Of a stretch of DNA of 64,000 bases, positions 1 to 9,600 are shown one piece after another. Under the pieces are notes generated by a model. It had not been told where the DNA came from. It ran no database searches and saw nothing but the letters and a program-made list of their open reading frames with translations. Made by a program: the position numbers and the translations under genes. Within the stretch, counting starts at the first letter, position 1, and each line of letters starts with the position of its first letter. Source of the stretch: Clostridia bacterium (GTDB lineage: Bacteria; Bacillota; Clostridia; UBA1381). The DNA lies in contig CAAEKO010000003.1 in assembly GCA_900756545.1 (NCBI GenBank), positions 12,838 through 76,837 on the forward strand, read 5' to 3'.

Positions 1-2
1 TT

Positions 3-728
3 TGCGTTATAAAGCTTGCCGACTCTAACGGGGTGACAAATACGAGTCCAGTTGACAAGGGACTTCCCTTTGCTGTTGTTGATAAAATGGAACTTGTGGA
101 AGAATATAACGAGGATAAAGATGAAGTTGAAAAATTCTGGAAGGTGTCGCTTGGTTATTCGGGAAAAGTGGCCGATTACAAGCTAAGGTATCAGACAAAC
201 GGGTTGTATATGGGAGAAATGTCTGTTGATAACGGTGATGTTCAAAGCAATGCAAGACTTATTAACACAAATGATGACAGCGGTTCGTTTTTAAAACCGG
301 GAGACGTTGGTCAGATTGCCTTGGATCAGTTCGGATATTTGGTTGCATTCAGAAAAATTTATAACGCAAAATATGATTGGATGACATATAAAGTATTGGG
401 AGATTATGTGCAGGGGTATAACATTGCCAGGGGTTTCAGAGGCTCTGTCGCAGAGGTGGCGTTTGGATACGGCGAGGTAAAAAATATTTCGGAGGATTAT
501 ATCGTAATTGAATGTAAGAACGATAGTATTCCCGATTCAAGTCCTAACAAGATATATACCGGTAAATCTGCTTATCCGATCAATAATAATGGGGTTGGAT
601 ATATATATGACAGTAATGGCAAAAGACAAAAGGTTGAGGCAGCGGCTGCAGGCGATATTCGTATAGGGGATAAAATAGTGTTTAACTATGTTCTTTATAA
701 ATTTGTATCCTTTGTTGTTTTGAGATAA
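3..728 (+). CDS. C-terminal part of an unknown protein, cut by the window edge
   Basis: The reading frame is open from the first bases of the window to a TGA at 726-728, so the true start lies upstream. A GTG at 33 is available but has no clear ribosome binding site, so I read this as a 5'-truncated gene. The visible 240 or so residues are polar, rich in Asn, Tyr, Gly and Val, and look like beta-strand sequence. They end in a short hydrophobic strand. No catalytic motif or known domain is recognisable. It sits 42 bases upstream of an SLH surface protein and shares its AT-rich codon use, so it is probably another extracellular protein of the same cluster. Function unknown. Confidence 0.7.
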   Translation, partial: CVIKLADSNGVTNTSPVDKGLPFAVVDKMELVEEYNEDKDEVEKFWKVSLGYSGKVADYKLRYQTNGLYMGEMSVDNGDVQSNARLINTNDDSGSFLKPGDVGQIALDQFGYLVAFRKIYNAKYDWMTYKVLGDYVQGYNIARGFRGSVAEVAFGYGEVKNISEDYIVIECKNDSIPDSSPNKIYTGKSAYPINNNGVGYIYDSNGKRQKVEAAAAGDIRIGDKIVFNYVLYKFVSFVVLR

Positions 729-770
729 CATACATGCAATTTGAAGTCAATGGAAAGAAGGATATGCTTT

Positions 771-3491
771 ATGAAAAAAATAAGATTAATTTCCGCAGCA
801 CTGGCGGCTGCGTTTACTTTTTCAAGCCTTTGCACGTTTTCGTTTGCGCAGGAGTCATTAATTGAAAAAAATATTTTCCACGAAAATGTGGTTTATGCAT
901 TTAATAATTATGTACCGAGCGGAAAAAACAGTGGGTATGCAGTGAGAGTAAATGAGGATTTGAGTTCGGGTTACTCTCCTGCGATGTCAAATTTTGGATA
1001 CTTGGAATATATGATCCCTAATATAGAATGTGTTGAAAAAATATATTATACATCACGGTTTAATTTGCAGATAAAAAGAAGTAACGGTAATTTGATGTAT
1101 ACTGTTGACGACTGCATAGAGAATATGCCGGAGGACGGAGAGTATGTATATAAGGATACAAGCGGTGTATTAAATGAAAATGAGGAGGAAAGAAATATCG
1201 CTTATAACCTCTTATACCACTTTGCAGAGCTGACCAATGCAAATTACACAGCCTTGGAAAACTTTACAAGACCGGGCAAGGCTTTGGCAAAAAACATTGT
1301 GACGATACTGCGTAATGAGGATAACACACTGACCTTTACACCGATAAACAAGCTTGAGTTTAACGGTACTGCTGCGCTTGAAACAGATATAACTCTTGAC
1401 GTGACGCAAAATGTTATTGACGCTGCGGTGTCGTCTGCCGACGCAGAAGGCAATTCAAAAATAGCATTTATTTTAGGCGGCGGGGAAAACACAAAAAATT
1501 ATCTGGATACGGCAAGCCTGACAGTATTCTATAATGCAAATAAGCTGTTTTCATCTGCTGTGAAAAAGGCAGCTTCGGCAGAGGAACTTGAAACTGTAAT
1601 AAATGAGTATAATGAATATATCGGAGTTGATGTTAATATTTTTGATGATATGAGTGAGGTATATGACGAGGTTTACAGTATTGTAAAGGAAGAAACCGGG
1701 GACACATATACATTAGAAAAAATAAAGTCTGTATTTGATATGGTTGTTGACAATTTTATTGTAAGCAAATCATATGAAAAATTTGGGAAAGAGGGAGAAG
1801 TAAACAAAATTGATAACAGTGAGATAAGGTTTGGTTTCAACTCCCCTCATGGTCCCGGATTTGATGATTATTCTACTTATATGTCCTTTTATACCGAAAA
1901 CATAAGCAAAACGCTTATCTTTACATCGGGAAGCGCACAGATAATTATAGGCGGAGGAACAATAACGTTATCAAACGGCATAGCCTCGGACAGTACTGGA
2001 ATTTCGGAAGGATTTAAGGGGAATATTATTTTAAAAATAGGAATAGACGGTGTTATGAAGGCTGTTGCCGCAAGTAATGAAGAAAGAGCGGTATTGTCTG
2101 TGAACTTTAATGAATGTACTGCGGAGGACGCCGTATTTACTGCTGACGGAACTGCCGATGTGTCAGAGTTTTCGATTCAGCAATATCCTTTAAATTATGA
2201 AAAGGAAACGACTAAAAAGCTTGACGGCATTCTGGAAATGCTTGAAAAGGAAGACAGAGAAAATGCAGTTTCAACGTATGACAATGCTGTTTTGGAAGTT
2301 GAGAAAATGTCGGAGGGAATAGCTAAAAATGAGCTTACGCTTTATCTGAAGCTGCTGTTGAAAAATGTGGAGCGTGCCAAGGTTGAACTTAAATTGGCAG
2401 AGGCGGAGGCTGCAATTCAAAAAGCGGCGTCATCACTGAAATATGAAGATTATATAAAAGCCGAAGAACTTGTAAAGCTTGTTACGGATGAAACAGTGCT
2501 AATGGAACTCAACGAAAGGCTTGCAGAGGTTAAGGAAAAATTCGATAAAATTGTGCCGTATGTTGTTTCGGTATCTGTTGACGGTTCATGGAAAACGGGG
2601 GCAACACTTACGGCAAAGGTATCTTTGGAGGACAGCTGCGGAAATGGTGACGGATATAAGCTTGAATGGCTTGTGAACGGCAGAGAAAGCGGAATCGGAA
2701 CAGAAACGTTTTACGTTGAACAATCTTATGCAGGGGCGATGATTGTTTTAAGAGTCATACCCCAAAATAACAGCGGAGCGCTCGGAGAAGCAAAGGAAAG
2801 CCTTGAAATAAAAATACCGGGAAATCAAAGCTCATCTTCAGGATCCGGATCGGGTAAAGGATCGAGTGGATCTTCGGTAGTATATAACGTGCCGCCAAAG
2901 AAAGCGGAAGAACTGACAACTGAATTAAAAATAACAAATAAAATAGAAAATGAAGGAACAATTTTTGAGGATATTTCAGGTCATTGGGCGGAAAACACAA
3001 TTAACAATATGATGAAAAAAGGAATCGTAAAGGGAGTAACCGCAGTTTTATTTGAGCCGGACAGAGCGATAACGAGAGCAGAATTTTTAACAATTATTTT
3101 AAGAGCTGCGGATATGGATGAAGAAGTATATACAAATGAATTTGTTGACGTTAATGCAGACGACTGGTTTTCCGGAACGGTAGCAAAGGCATATTCGCTG
3201 GGGTTGATTAATGGCTTTGACGGCAAATTTAATCCCAACAATAATATAACAAGACAGGAAATGGCAAAGCTTTTGGTGGCTGCATATGAAATCAAAAACG
3301 AAACAATCATATCCGGCACGGGAAATGTTCAGTACAAGGATTCGCAGGATATTTCCGATTGGGCGGCAGAGTACGTTGGAAAAGCGTACAATGCAAAACT
3401 CATGCTGGGTGATGATAATAACAAATTCAATCCGAAAAGCAGTGCAACAAGAGCAGAAGCCGCTGTGGTTGTTGAAAGATTTTTAAATTAG
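771..3491 (+). CDS. Secreted SLH-domain cell-surface protein
   Basis: About 906 residues. The ATG at 771 is chosen because an AAGGA motif lies eight bases upstream and the protein then begins with a clear signal peptide (MKKIRL, hydrophobic core, cleavage near FAQE). The region to about residue 470 is an unrecognised beta-rich module. Residues 480-590 are helical and charged, like FIVAR or coiled-coil spacers. Residues 595-680 look like an Ig-like domain, followed by a Ser/Gly linker near 686-705. Three SLH domains follow (about 731-780, 790-840, 854-906), starting FEDISGHWA, FVDVNADDWF and YKDSQDISDWA. SLH triplets bind pyruvylated secondary cell-wall polymer, so the protein should be held on the wall. 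Its position ahead of polysaccharide lyases suggests a substrate-binding or scaffolding role, which is inference. Confidence 0.88.
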   Translation: MKKIRLISAALAAAFTFSSLCTFSFAQESLIEKNIFHENVVYAFNNYVPSGKNSGYAVRVNEDLSSGYSPAMSNFGYLEYMIPNIECVEKIYYTSRFNLQIKRSNGNLMYTVDDCIENMPEDGEYVYKDTSGVLNENEEERNIAYNLLYHFAELTNANYTALENFTRPGKALAKNIVTILRNEDNTLTFTPINKLEFNGTAALETDITLDVTQNVIDAAVSSADAEGNSKIAFILGGGENTKNYLDTASLTVFYNANKLFSSAVKKAASAEELETVINEYNEYIGVDVNIFDDMSEVYDEVYSIVKEETGDTYTLEKIKSVFDMVVDNFIVSKSYEKFGKEGEVNKIDNSEIRFGFNSPHGPGFDDYSTYMSFYTENISKTLIFTSGSAQIIIGGGTITLSNGIASDSTGISEGFKGNIILKIGIDGVMKAVAASNEERAVLSVNFNECTAEDAVFTADGTADVSEFSIQQYPLNYEKETTKKLDGILEMLEKEDRENAVSTYDNAVLEVEKMSEGIAKNELTLYLKLLLKNVERAKVELKLAEAEAAIQKAASSLKYEDYIKAEELVKLVTDETVLMELNERLAEVKEKFDKIVPYVVSVSVDGSWKTGATLTAKVSLEDSCGNGDGYKLEWLVNGRESGIGTETFYVEQSYAGAMIVLRVIPQNNSGALGEAKESLEIKIPGNQSSSSGSGSGKGSSGSSVVYNVPPKKAEELTTELKITNKIENEGTIFEDISGHWAENTINNMMKKGIVKGVTAVLFEPDRAITRAEFLTIILRAADMDEEVYTNEFVDVNADDWFSGTVAKAYSLGLINGFDGKFNPNNNITRQEMAKLLVAAYEIKNETIISGTGNVQYKDSQDISDWAAEYVGKAYNAKLMLGDDNNKFNPKSSATRAEAAVVVERFLN

Positions 3492-3505
3492 TAGGGAGGA
3501 AACAT

Positions 3506-6500
3506 ATGAAAAGAGTACTTGCTTTATTACTCAGTATCGCAATACTTGTTCCTTTTGCCGCCGGTATGGCAACGGTAACTGCAGCGGAATATACGCAGGA
3601 AGAAAAAGAGGCGGCACAGCAGCTTTTTCAATACCTGAATCCAAAGGATGAAAGAGTAGCCGACATATATAAGGCATACACGGAAAATGACTATAAAAAG
3701 GCGCTTGAACTGTACAGAAATTATTTCATGAATAAGCTTGTAAAAAAGAATGTCGGTCAGCTTGGATGGCATGATTCCAATATTGCGGGAGCATACCTGG
3801 GCATGGCAGATATTATGGTTGGCAGAATTACTGTTGAGCAGTTTGCGCAGAAATACGATGACAGAAAGCATTATAATTATCTGGAATGGTGGGGAGATCC
3901 CTACAGTGCAGCGCCTGTTAATTGGCTGGGAGGAATCGGAGTAATCGCCGATGGTCAAACGGACGGCGCGGGTCATGAAGTACACTTCAGGCACCTTAAT
4001 AAACTGGGAGGAGCGTACTACAACAGTGACGGTGATGAAATTTATCTAAAAAAATACATGCAGATTTTGGATGATTTCTGCCTGAATCATAAAAAGGTTA
4101 CAGATCAGTATTTAAAGGAAAATCCGACATATGAGGCTGATGCCCGTTTTTGGATGAAGAGTGGAAGATGGGCACAGAATTATTTGTGGCTGTTCGAAAG
4201 AATGATGAACACCTCAAGAAATCTTGCATATTTTGCAAAAATGCGTGTCCACATTAATAACGGTGATAAACCGGAGTGGGCGGACATAGGCATGCCTGTG
4301 GAAGGTGAATTAAAAGAGGAGGACTATGACCTTTTTGATCCGGTAGTTATAGCCCACTATGCGTATTCGATTATTACAGATCATCTTGATTGGGCTTCAA
4401 ATGTTTTACAGGACGGATTTCTTATTGTAAATCAGCACACAGATGGTGTCCTTGCTTTTGCTAGAATGAGAGAACTTTTTGATGAATTTTCAAACCTTAA
4501 TCAGTATGATGAGAGTTTAACTCATGCAATGACAGTTTTGACAGATGGGGCTGCTTTTGCGGACGGTTCTTTAGCAGAAAGAAGCTTTAACTATAACGAA
4601 GGGACGGTAAGAGGTTACGAAGAAGTAATTGAATGGCTGGAAACAGCTAAGAACGGAGTGCCGGAATATGCATTAAACTATGTAGACGCCATTAAAAACT
4701 GGAACAGACTTGTCTATGCTTACAGAACAACTATAGGAGGTATGCCTTGGATAGGAAACGGCGGAAGTGCCGGAACTTCTCTCCCTATATGGCGTGATGA
4801 CAAAGCTTATCAAAAAAGAAAAGATGAGGTTAAAATTGATGAAAAAGCAGAGTATACCTCTGTATATCTTCCTATAGGCGGATACGGCACAATGTTATCG
4901 GGAAGAGATATGTTAGAGGATGTTTCACTGAATTTTTACAACAATAATAAGAAATCAGGCGGGCACACAAGCAATTATACAAATGCGGTTACTCTGACAG
5001 GATATGGCAGACCTCTTATTGCAACGGGAGCCTGCCCGTGGTACGGTGAAGGCTTTGCACCGGAGAGCCAATTGCCGTATTACAGTATTTTAAATAAATA
5101 TTTTGAAGAAACGTCTACGTATAAAGGTTCAACACTTATTGTTAACGGCGGTGATCAAACGGGACATACAATTTCTGCCGGGGAACTGTTAAAATCAAAC
5201 TGGATGGCAGGAAAAAACTTTGATTACGGAGAAGGTACGTGGAACGGTGCCTATATAACCCAGTCTGGTAAAACCGAAGAGTCGGCAATACACAACAGAA
5301 ACTTTATATTTGTAAAACAGGCAAAGTTGTTTATAGTAGAGGATGAGGTGAAAAATCTTACCAAAAATTCCAACACCTACTCACAGATATGGAGAATGCC
5401 TTGTTACGTCGAAGGCGCGGGAACTATGAGCGGATTCAAAAATGAGCAGGTTATAATTGATGAAAAGGAAAGGGTTATGCATACCGAAGATACGGCAGGA
5501 CCGAATATCTGGATCAGCGCATTCGGCTCAAATGATCTTAAGTATGTAAAATATTATGGTCAGCTAGAACCAATAGCAATTGGCTGGTCATACGGCGCCA
5601 CAAATGCAAGAGAGCCGGCAGCAGACGTTCATATCAGCTGGAATGACGAGGCAAAAGCTATAACAAAGGTGGCATCGGTACTAGATCCTGTGAAGAATAC
5701 AGACAAACCATATAAATCAAAGACCGATATTTCCGATAAGGAAAAAGGAATAACCGGTTTTGAATACGTAACAGACGACAATATAAAAATTACATATTAT
5801 TCGTCAGTTGAACCGCAGGAAATGACGTATAAAAACATAACGGCAAACACAGAAATTTTGTTGGTGGTTGAAAAAGAAGGAGAACCTATGGACGCAATGG
5901 TTTTTGGCACTGATAAAGTTAATGTCGGAGAAAAAGAACTGTCCTGTGATAAAAATGGTTTTGAATTTACCGTTGCCGAAAACGAAGCAGAAATATTAAA
6001 TACAATATATGTTCCGACATATTTTAGATGGGTGGAAAAAGAGGATGGATCCTATTATCCTCAATATGATTCCATTTCAGATAGTGAAGCTGATAAAATT
6101 ATCGAAAGCATTAAAAATAAAACGAGTGCTTTTAGAATACTAAGATACAGTGATTCGGGGTATTTAATAGGCTTTTACAATAAAATTGCAGCGGAAGCCA
6201 TAAACAGTCTTTCAAGCTTCAATCAAATGCCATCTTTCAAAAAACTTGATGAAGTTAAGGATAGCATAATTGAATCGGTAAATAAAATTACCGATACGGC
6301 AGAGTATTATAAAAAAACCGAATATTCGAATAAGGTTATAAGCAAATTAAAAGTTTTATTTGATGCGTGTGCGGTTTATGCAGAAAAGAACCATTCATTA
6401 CCCGAATACTATAATGCATACAGGGATATAATGGAAAATATCGTTTATAAGGCAAAGATATTAAATTCAGAAAACGAAAATATCCCGATATTTGAAAATG

Positions 6501-6562
6501 CTTTATCGGAATTGAACAAAGCTGATGCGGCAACTGATAATATGGGAGACAATATTGAATAG
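3506..6562 (+). CDS. Secreted heparinase II/III-like polysaccharide lyase
   Basis: 1018 residues, start ATG 3506 with GGGAGG about seven bases upstream and 14 bases after the SLH gene. A signal peptide covers about residues 1-27 (cleavage near TAA-EYT). Residues 30-420 are helical, as in the alpha/alpha toroid of heparinase-fold lyases, and carry the YKKALELYRNYF element shared with the two other lyases here. Residues 460-830 carry the beta-sheet heparinase II/III C-terminal signature (HTSNYTNAVTLTGYGRPLI, then ACPWYGEG). A helical tail follows. Members of this fold cleave uronic-acid polysaccharides by beta-elimination, leaving an unsaturated uronate. Family number and exact substrate cannot be assigned by eye. 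It lacks its own SLH repeats, so it is either released or held by the neighbouring protein. Confidence 0.82.
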   Translation: MKRVLALLLSIAILVPFAAGMATVTAAEYTQEEKEAAQQLFQYLNPKDERVADIYKAYTENDYKKALELYRNYFMNKLVKKNVGQLGWHDSNIAGAYLGMADIMVGRITVEQFAQKYDDRKHYNYLEWWGDPYSAAPVNWLGGIGVIADGQTDGAGHEVHFRHLNKLGGAYYNSDGDEIYLKKYMQILDDFCLNHKKVTDQYLKENPTYEADARFWMKSGRWAQNYLWLFERMMNTSRNLAYFAKMRVHINNGDKPEWADIGMPVEGELKEEDYDLFDPVVIAHYAYSIITDHLDWASNVLQDGFLIVNQHTDGVLAFARMRELFDEFSNLNQYDESLTHAMTVLTDGAAFADGSLAERSFNYNEGTVRGYEEVIEWLETAKNGVPEYALNYVDAIKNWNRLVYAYRTTIGGMPWIGNGGSAGTSLPIWRDDKAYQKRKDEVKIDEKAEYTSVYLPIGGYGTMLSGRDMLEDVSLNFYNNNKKSGGHTSNYTNAVTLTGYGRPLIATGACPWYGEGFAPESQLPYYSILNKYFEETSTYKGSTLIVNGGDQTGHTISAGELLKSNWMAGKNFDYGEGTWNGAYITQSGKTEESAIHNRNFIFVKQAKLFIVEDEVKNLTKNSNTYSQIWRMPCYVEGAGTMSGFKNEQVIIDEKERVMHTEDTAGPNIWISAFGSNDLKYVKYYGQLEPIAIGWSYGATNAREPAADVHISWNDEAKAITKVASVLDPVKNTDKPYKSKTDISDKEKGITGFEYVTDDNIKITYYSSVEPQEMTYKNITANTEILLVVEKEGEPMDAMVFGTDKVNVGEKELSCDKNGFEFTVAENEAEILNTIYVPTYFRWVEKEDGSYYPQYDSISDSEADKIIESIKNKTSAFRILRYSDSGYLIGFYNKIAAEAINSLSSFNQMPSFKKLDEVKDSIIESVNKITDTAEYYKKTEYSNKVISKLKVLFDACAVYAEKNHSLPEYYNAYRDIMENIVYKAKILNSENENIPIFENALSELNKADAATDNMGDNIE

Positions 6563-6632
6563 GCAATATAAAAATAGGGAGGAAAATTTTGGGATTTTTC
6601 CGCCTGCAGCAAAGCGGCAAAATGGAGGTAAA

Positions 6633-9600
6633 ATGAAAAGGGTAATATCATTACTTTCGGTCTTATGTTTGGTTTTGGCGTATCTGCCGGCATCGGCAGA
6701 TACCGCTAAAAATACTGAAGATGTTACGGTTACCGTAACCTATAAACCGGAAAAATATATTTATTTTCACAACAAAGCCTATATTGTAAATTCGCCGAAG
6801 ATGTTTGTTGATACACCGAGCGGTTATTCGGCCTATTCAACCAATGCATATCTTGCGTATAATGTACATAATTCCGATGCAATAGAAACAATAGATTTTT
6901 CTGTTTTTTGTAATTATATTACTGATAATATTTCACAAAGGAGCGGAAATACCTTCTATTCAAGAACTGACGGCTATATGGCTAATATTGCGGCGGGAGA
7001 ATATGGGCAGGATTCTGCGGAATATAAGGAATGGAAAACATATTTTACGTCATATACGTACAAAACAAAACTTTGGAAATTTAATACTGCGTCCTATCCC
7101 GAACTTAAATTAAGAGATCAATATGATGAAAACGGAAATCTGAAACCGGAGAAAATATACAGCGGTTGGCTTGAAAGAGAATTGCCGGACAGCGTGGTGA
7201 CGGAATTAAAAAATGTGTCTGATGAAAACAAAAACGCCGTTCTTACCATTTGGGCTTTGTCCGCAGGGAACAATGTTCAGCCTGATTTGAAAATAGCAGA
7301 ATTAAAAGTAACATATAATTTATCTAAAGTAAGCAACAAATCGGAAGAAAATGTTATGAAGATTATAAATTCGGCTGAAAATGTTGATGAAATGAAATCA
7401 TGTATAAAGTATTTCGGAAGTACTTTGGGAATAGACGGAAATTTAATTCATGATATTTACGGTATTTGCAGCAGTTTGTTGGGTGAAATAAAAACCGGTA
7501 CTGTGTTTACGGCGGATCTTTTCAAAAATGCATACAATAATGCCGCGGCAGAATATATAATATGGGAGAACGGGACATCAATCGATACGACTTTGCTTAC
7601 CGTTGACGAATTTATAAACGAAGCAAATAATTTTTCGGGAAGTACTGATGAGTTTTTGAATTTGATAAATAAATATGCTTATGCAGCAGGAATAAGCAAA
7701 GAGTATATAAATGATTTCGGTTTACTTTCCGAAAGTGAAAAATGGGAATTTATTAATACTTTTTTAAGTGAAGCTGCCGCAGATAAAAATATTAACGATT
7801 TATTTTATACTAATCTTGCGAATGTTTACAGCGGCTCTCAATATGCTGATGAGGTTAAATTTTCAAATGATTTTGAAAGTAATTGGAGATTTTTTAAATA
7901 TTTTCTAAATCAGATTGACTTATCCGGGACTAAAATGGAAAATGTAAAGTCATTATATGATACAGGAAAATATGAGGAAGCAGTAAAGGCATATAGAAAT
8001 ATTGTTCTTGACGAAATGCGCATTACGGATTTGGGTACGCTGTCATATCATGAAAATTCATACGAAAATAGAGCTTGGGCGGTATTTTTTGCAGGCATAA
8101 ATGATAATTATCCCGCCACCGGAGGATATGTCGTATTGAGAAGCTGTAATCTGGGGGGAAGCCCTTACAAGACATTAAATCCCAACTGGACGTACTCGGT
8201 AAAATTTCCGGAACAGGCGCATACATCTGATATAAGTTATTTTATCTGTTTTAATCCGATTGCTGCGAAATACTTTGAAACCGGGGATATTTTATATCTT
8301 GACAAGTGGATGCAGATAGCAAATGCTTTTTGTACGGAACACAGAAGATGGTACAATGAAAATTACGGCGCCGATGATTACAGTACTAATTGCTGCTGGA
8401 ATTATAAGGGTGCACAGTCTGCCCTTAACCAAGCGGAAAGAACATCAAATATTATAAAAGTACTTGCAATGTTTGCAAAGCTTGCAGATGATAAAGACAA
8501 GCCAGTTTCGTGGGCAAGTGTTTTGGAGGCAAGGAAAAAAATTTCCGATGTTTCTTTGTATGACTGTATAGATCCGGTTATTTTTTTAAATATTGTCATG
8601 TCATTAATATATGACCACTCTGAGGCTTTGGCTTTAAAATATGAAAACTATGGGGCGGTACCAAATCAAAGATTTTCTGGATTAAAAGCCCTTGCAATGG
8701 TTGACAGATTCTTTGCGGACAGTAAAAAATATAAAACGATATACTCCGAAAGCACCGCCAACGGATTGCAGAATTATGCTTTGGAGAGTTATTATCCCGA
8801 CGGGGGTATGGCTGAACAGGCATTTAATTATAACAGCGGAGAATTGAAAGCGATAAATGATATTTATAATTTATTTGTTTCAAGAGGAGATGAAATTCCT
8901 GAGTATATAAATGTTCTTTGCGATAATGCTGAAAAAGCAGTGAAAATGCATAATGCAATTGCATTTCCCAACGGTGCTACACCTACAGTCGGAATGGGCG
9001 GAGTTCCTGCGGTATTTTCAAAGAAAAATTATACATCAATAGCTTTTCCGTATATTGGATTTTATGTTATGAGAAATTCATGGGAACAGGACGGGACAAA
9101 TTTATTTATGCAGACACCGCGAAGAACAGCCGGACATCTTTATCCGTCAAACAACGGCATTGAGCTGTATGCAAAAGGAAGACTTTTGTTAATGAACAGC
9201 GGAGCTCCCTGGTATGCAAAAAATATGGCGCCTGCTGACCAGGCCGATGAATTTGAACAGTACACGGAATATTTCGGCGAAAGCTCAAGTTATAACAAAA
9301 ACACTGTAATTATTGATAATAAATCACAGAGCAAAACAGAATTTGACGGAGTGACGGGAAATCCGGCATTGTTTAATTACACACTTAACAATTTGTGGCA
9401 TACATCGGATACGTTTGACTACCTTTCTTCCGATTATGACGGGGGGTATGGCAGTGATAAAGCGACAACGGTTCACAGCAGAGCGGTTACATACATAAAA
9501 GATATGGATATGTTTATTGTTGCGGACACTGTAAGAAATAATGAAGAAGAAATAAAAAGCTGTTCGCAGATATGGAATTTTATGCCGTATCTTAAAAAAG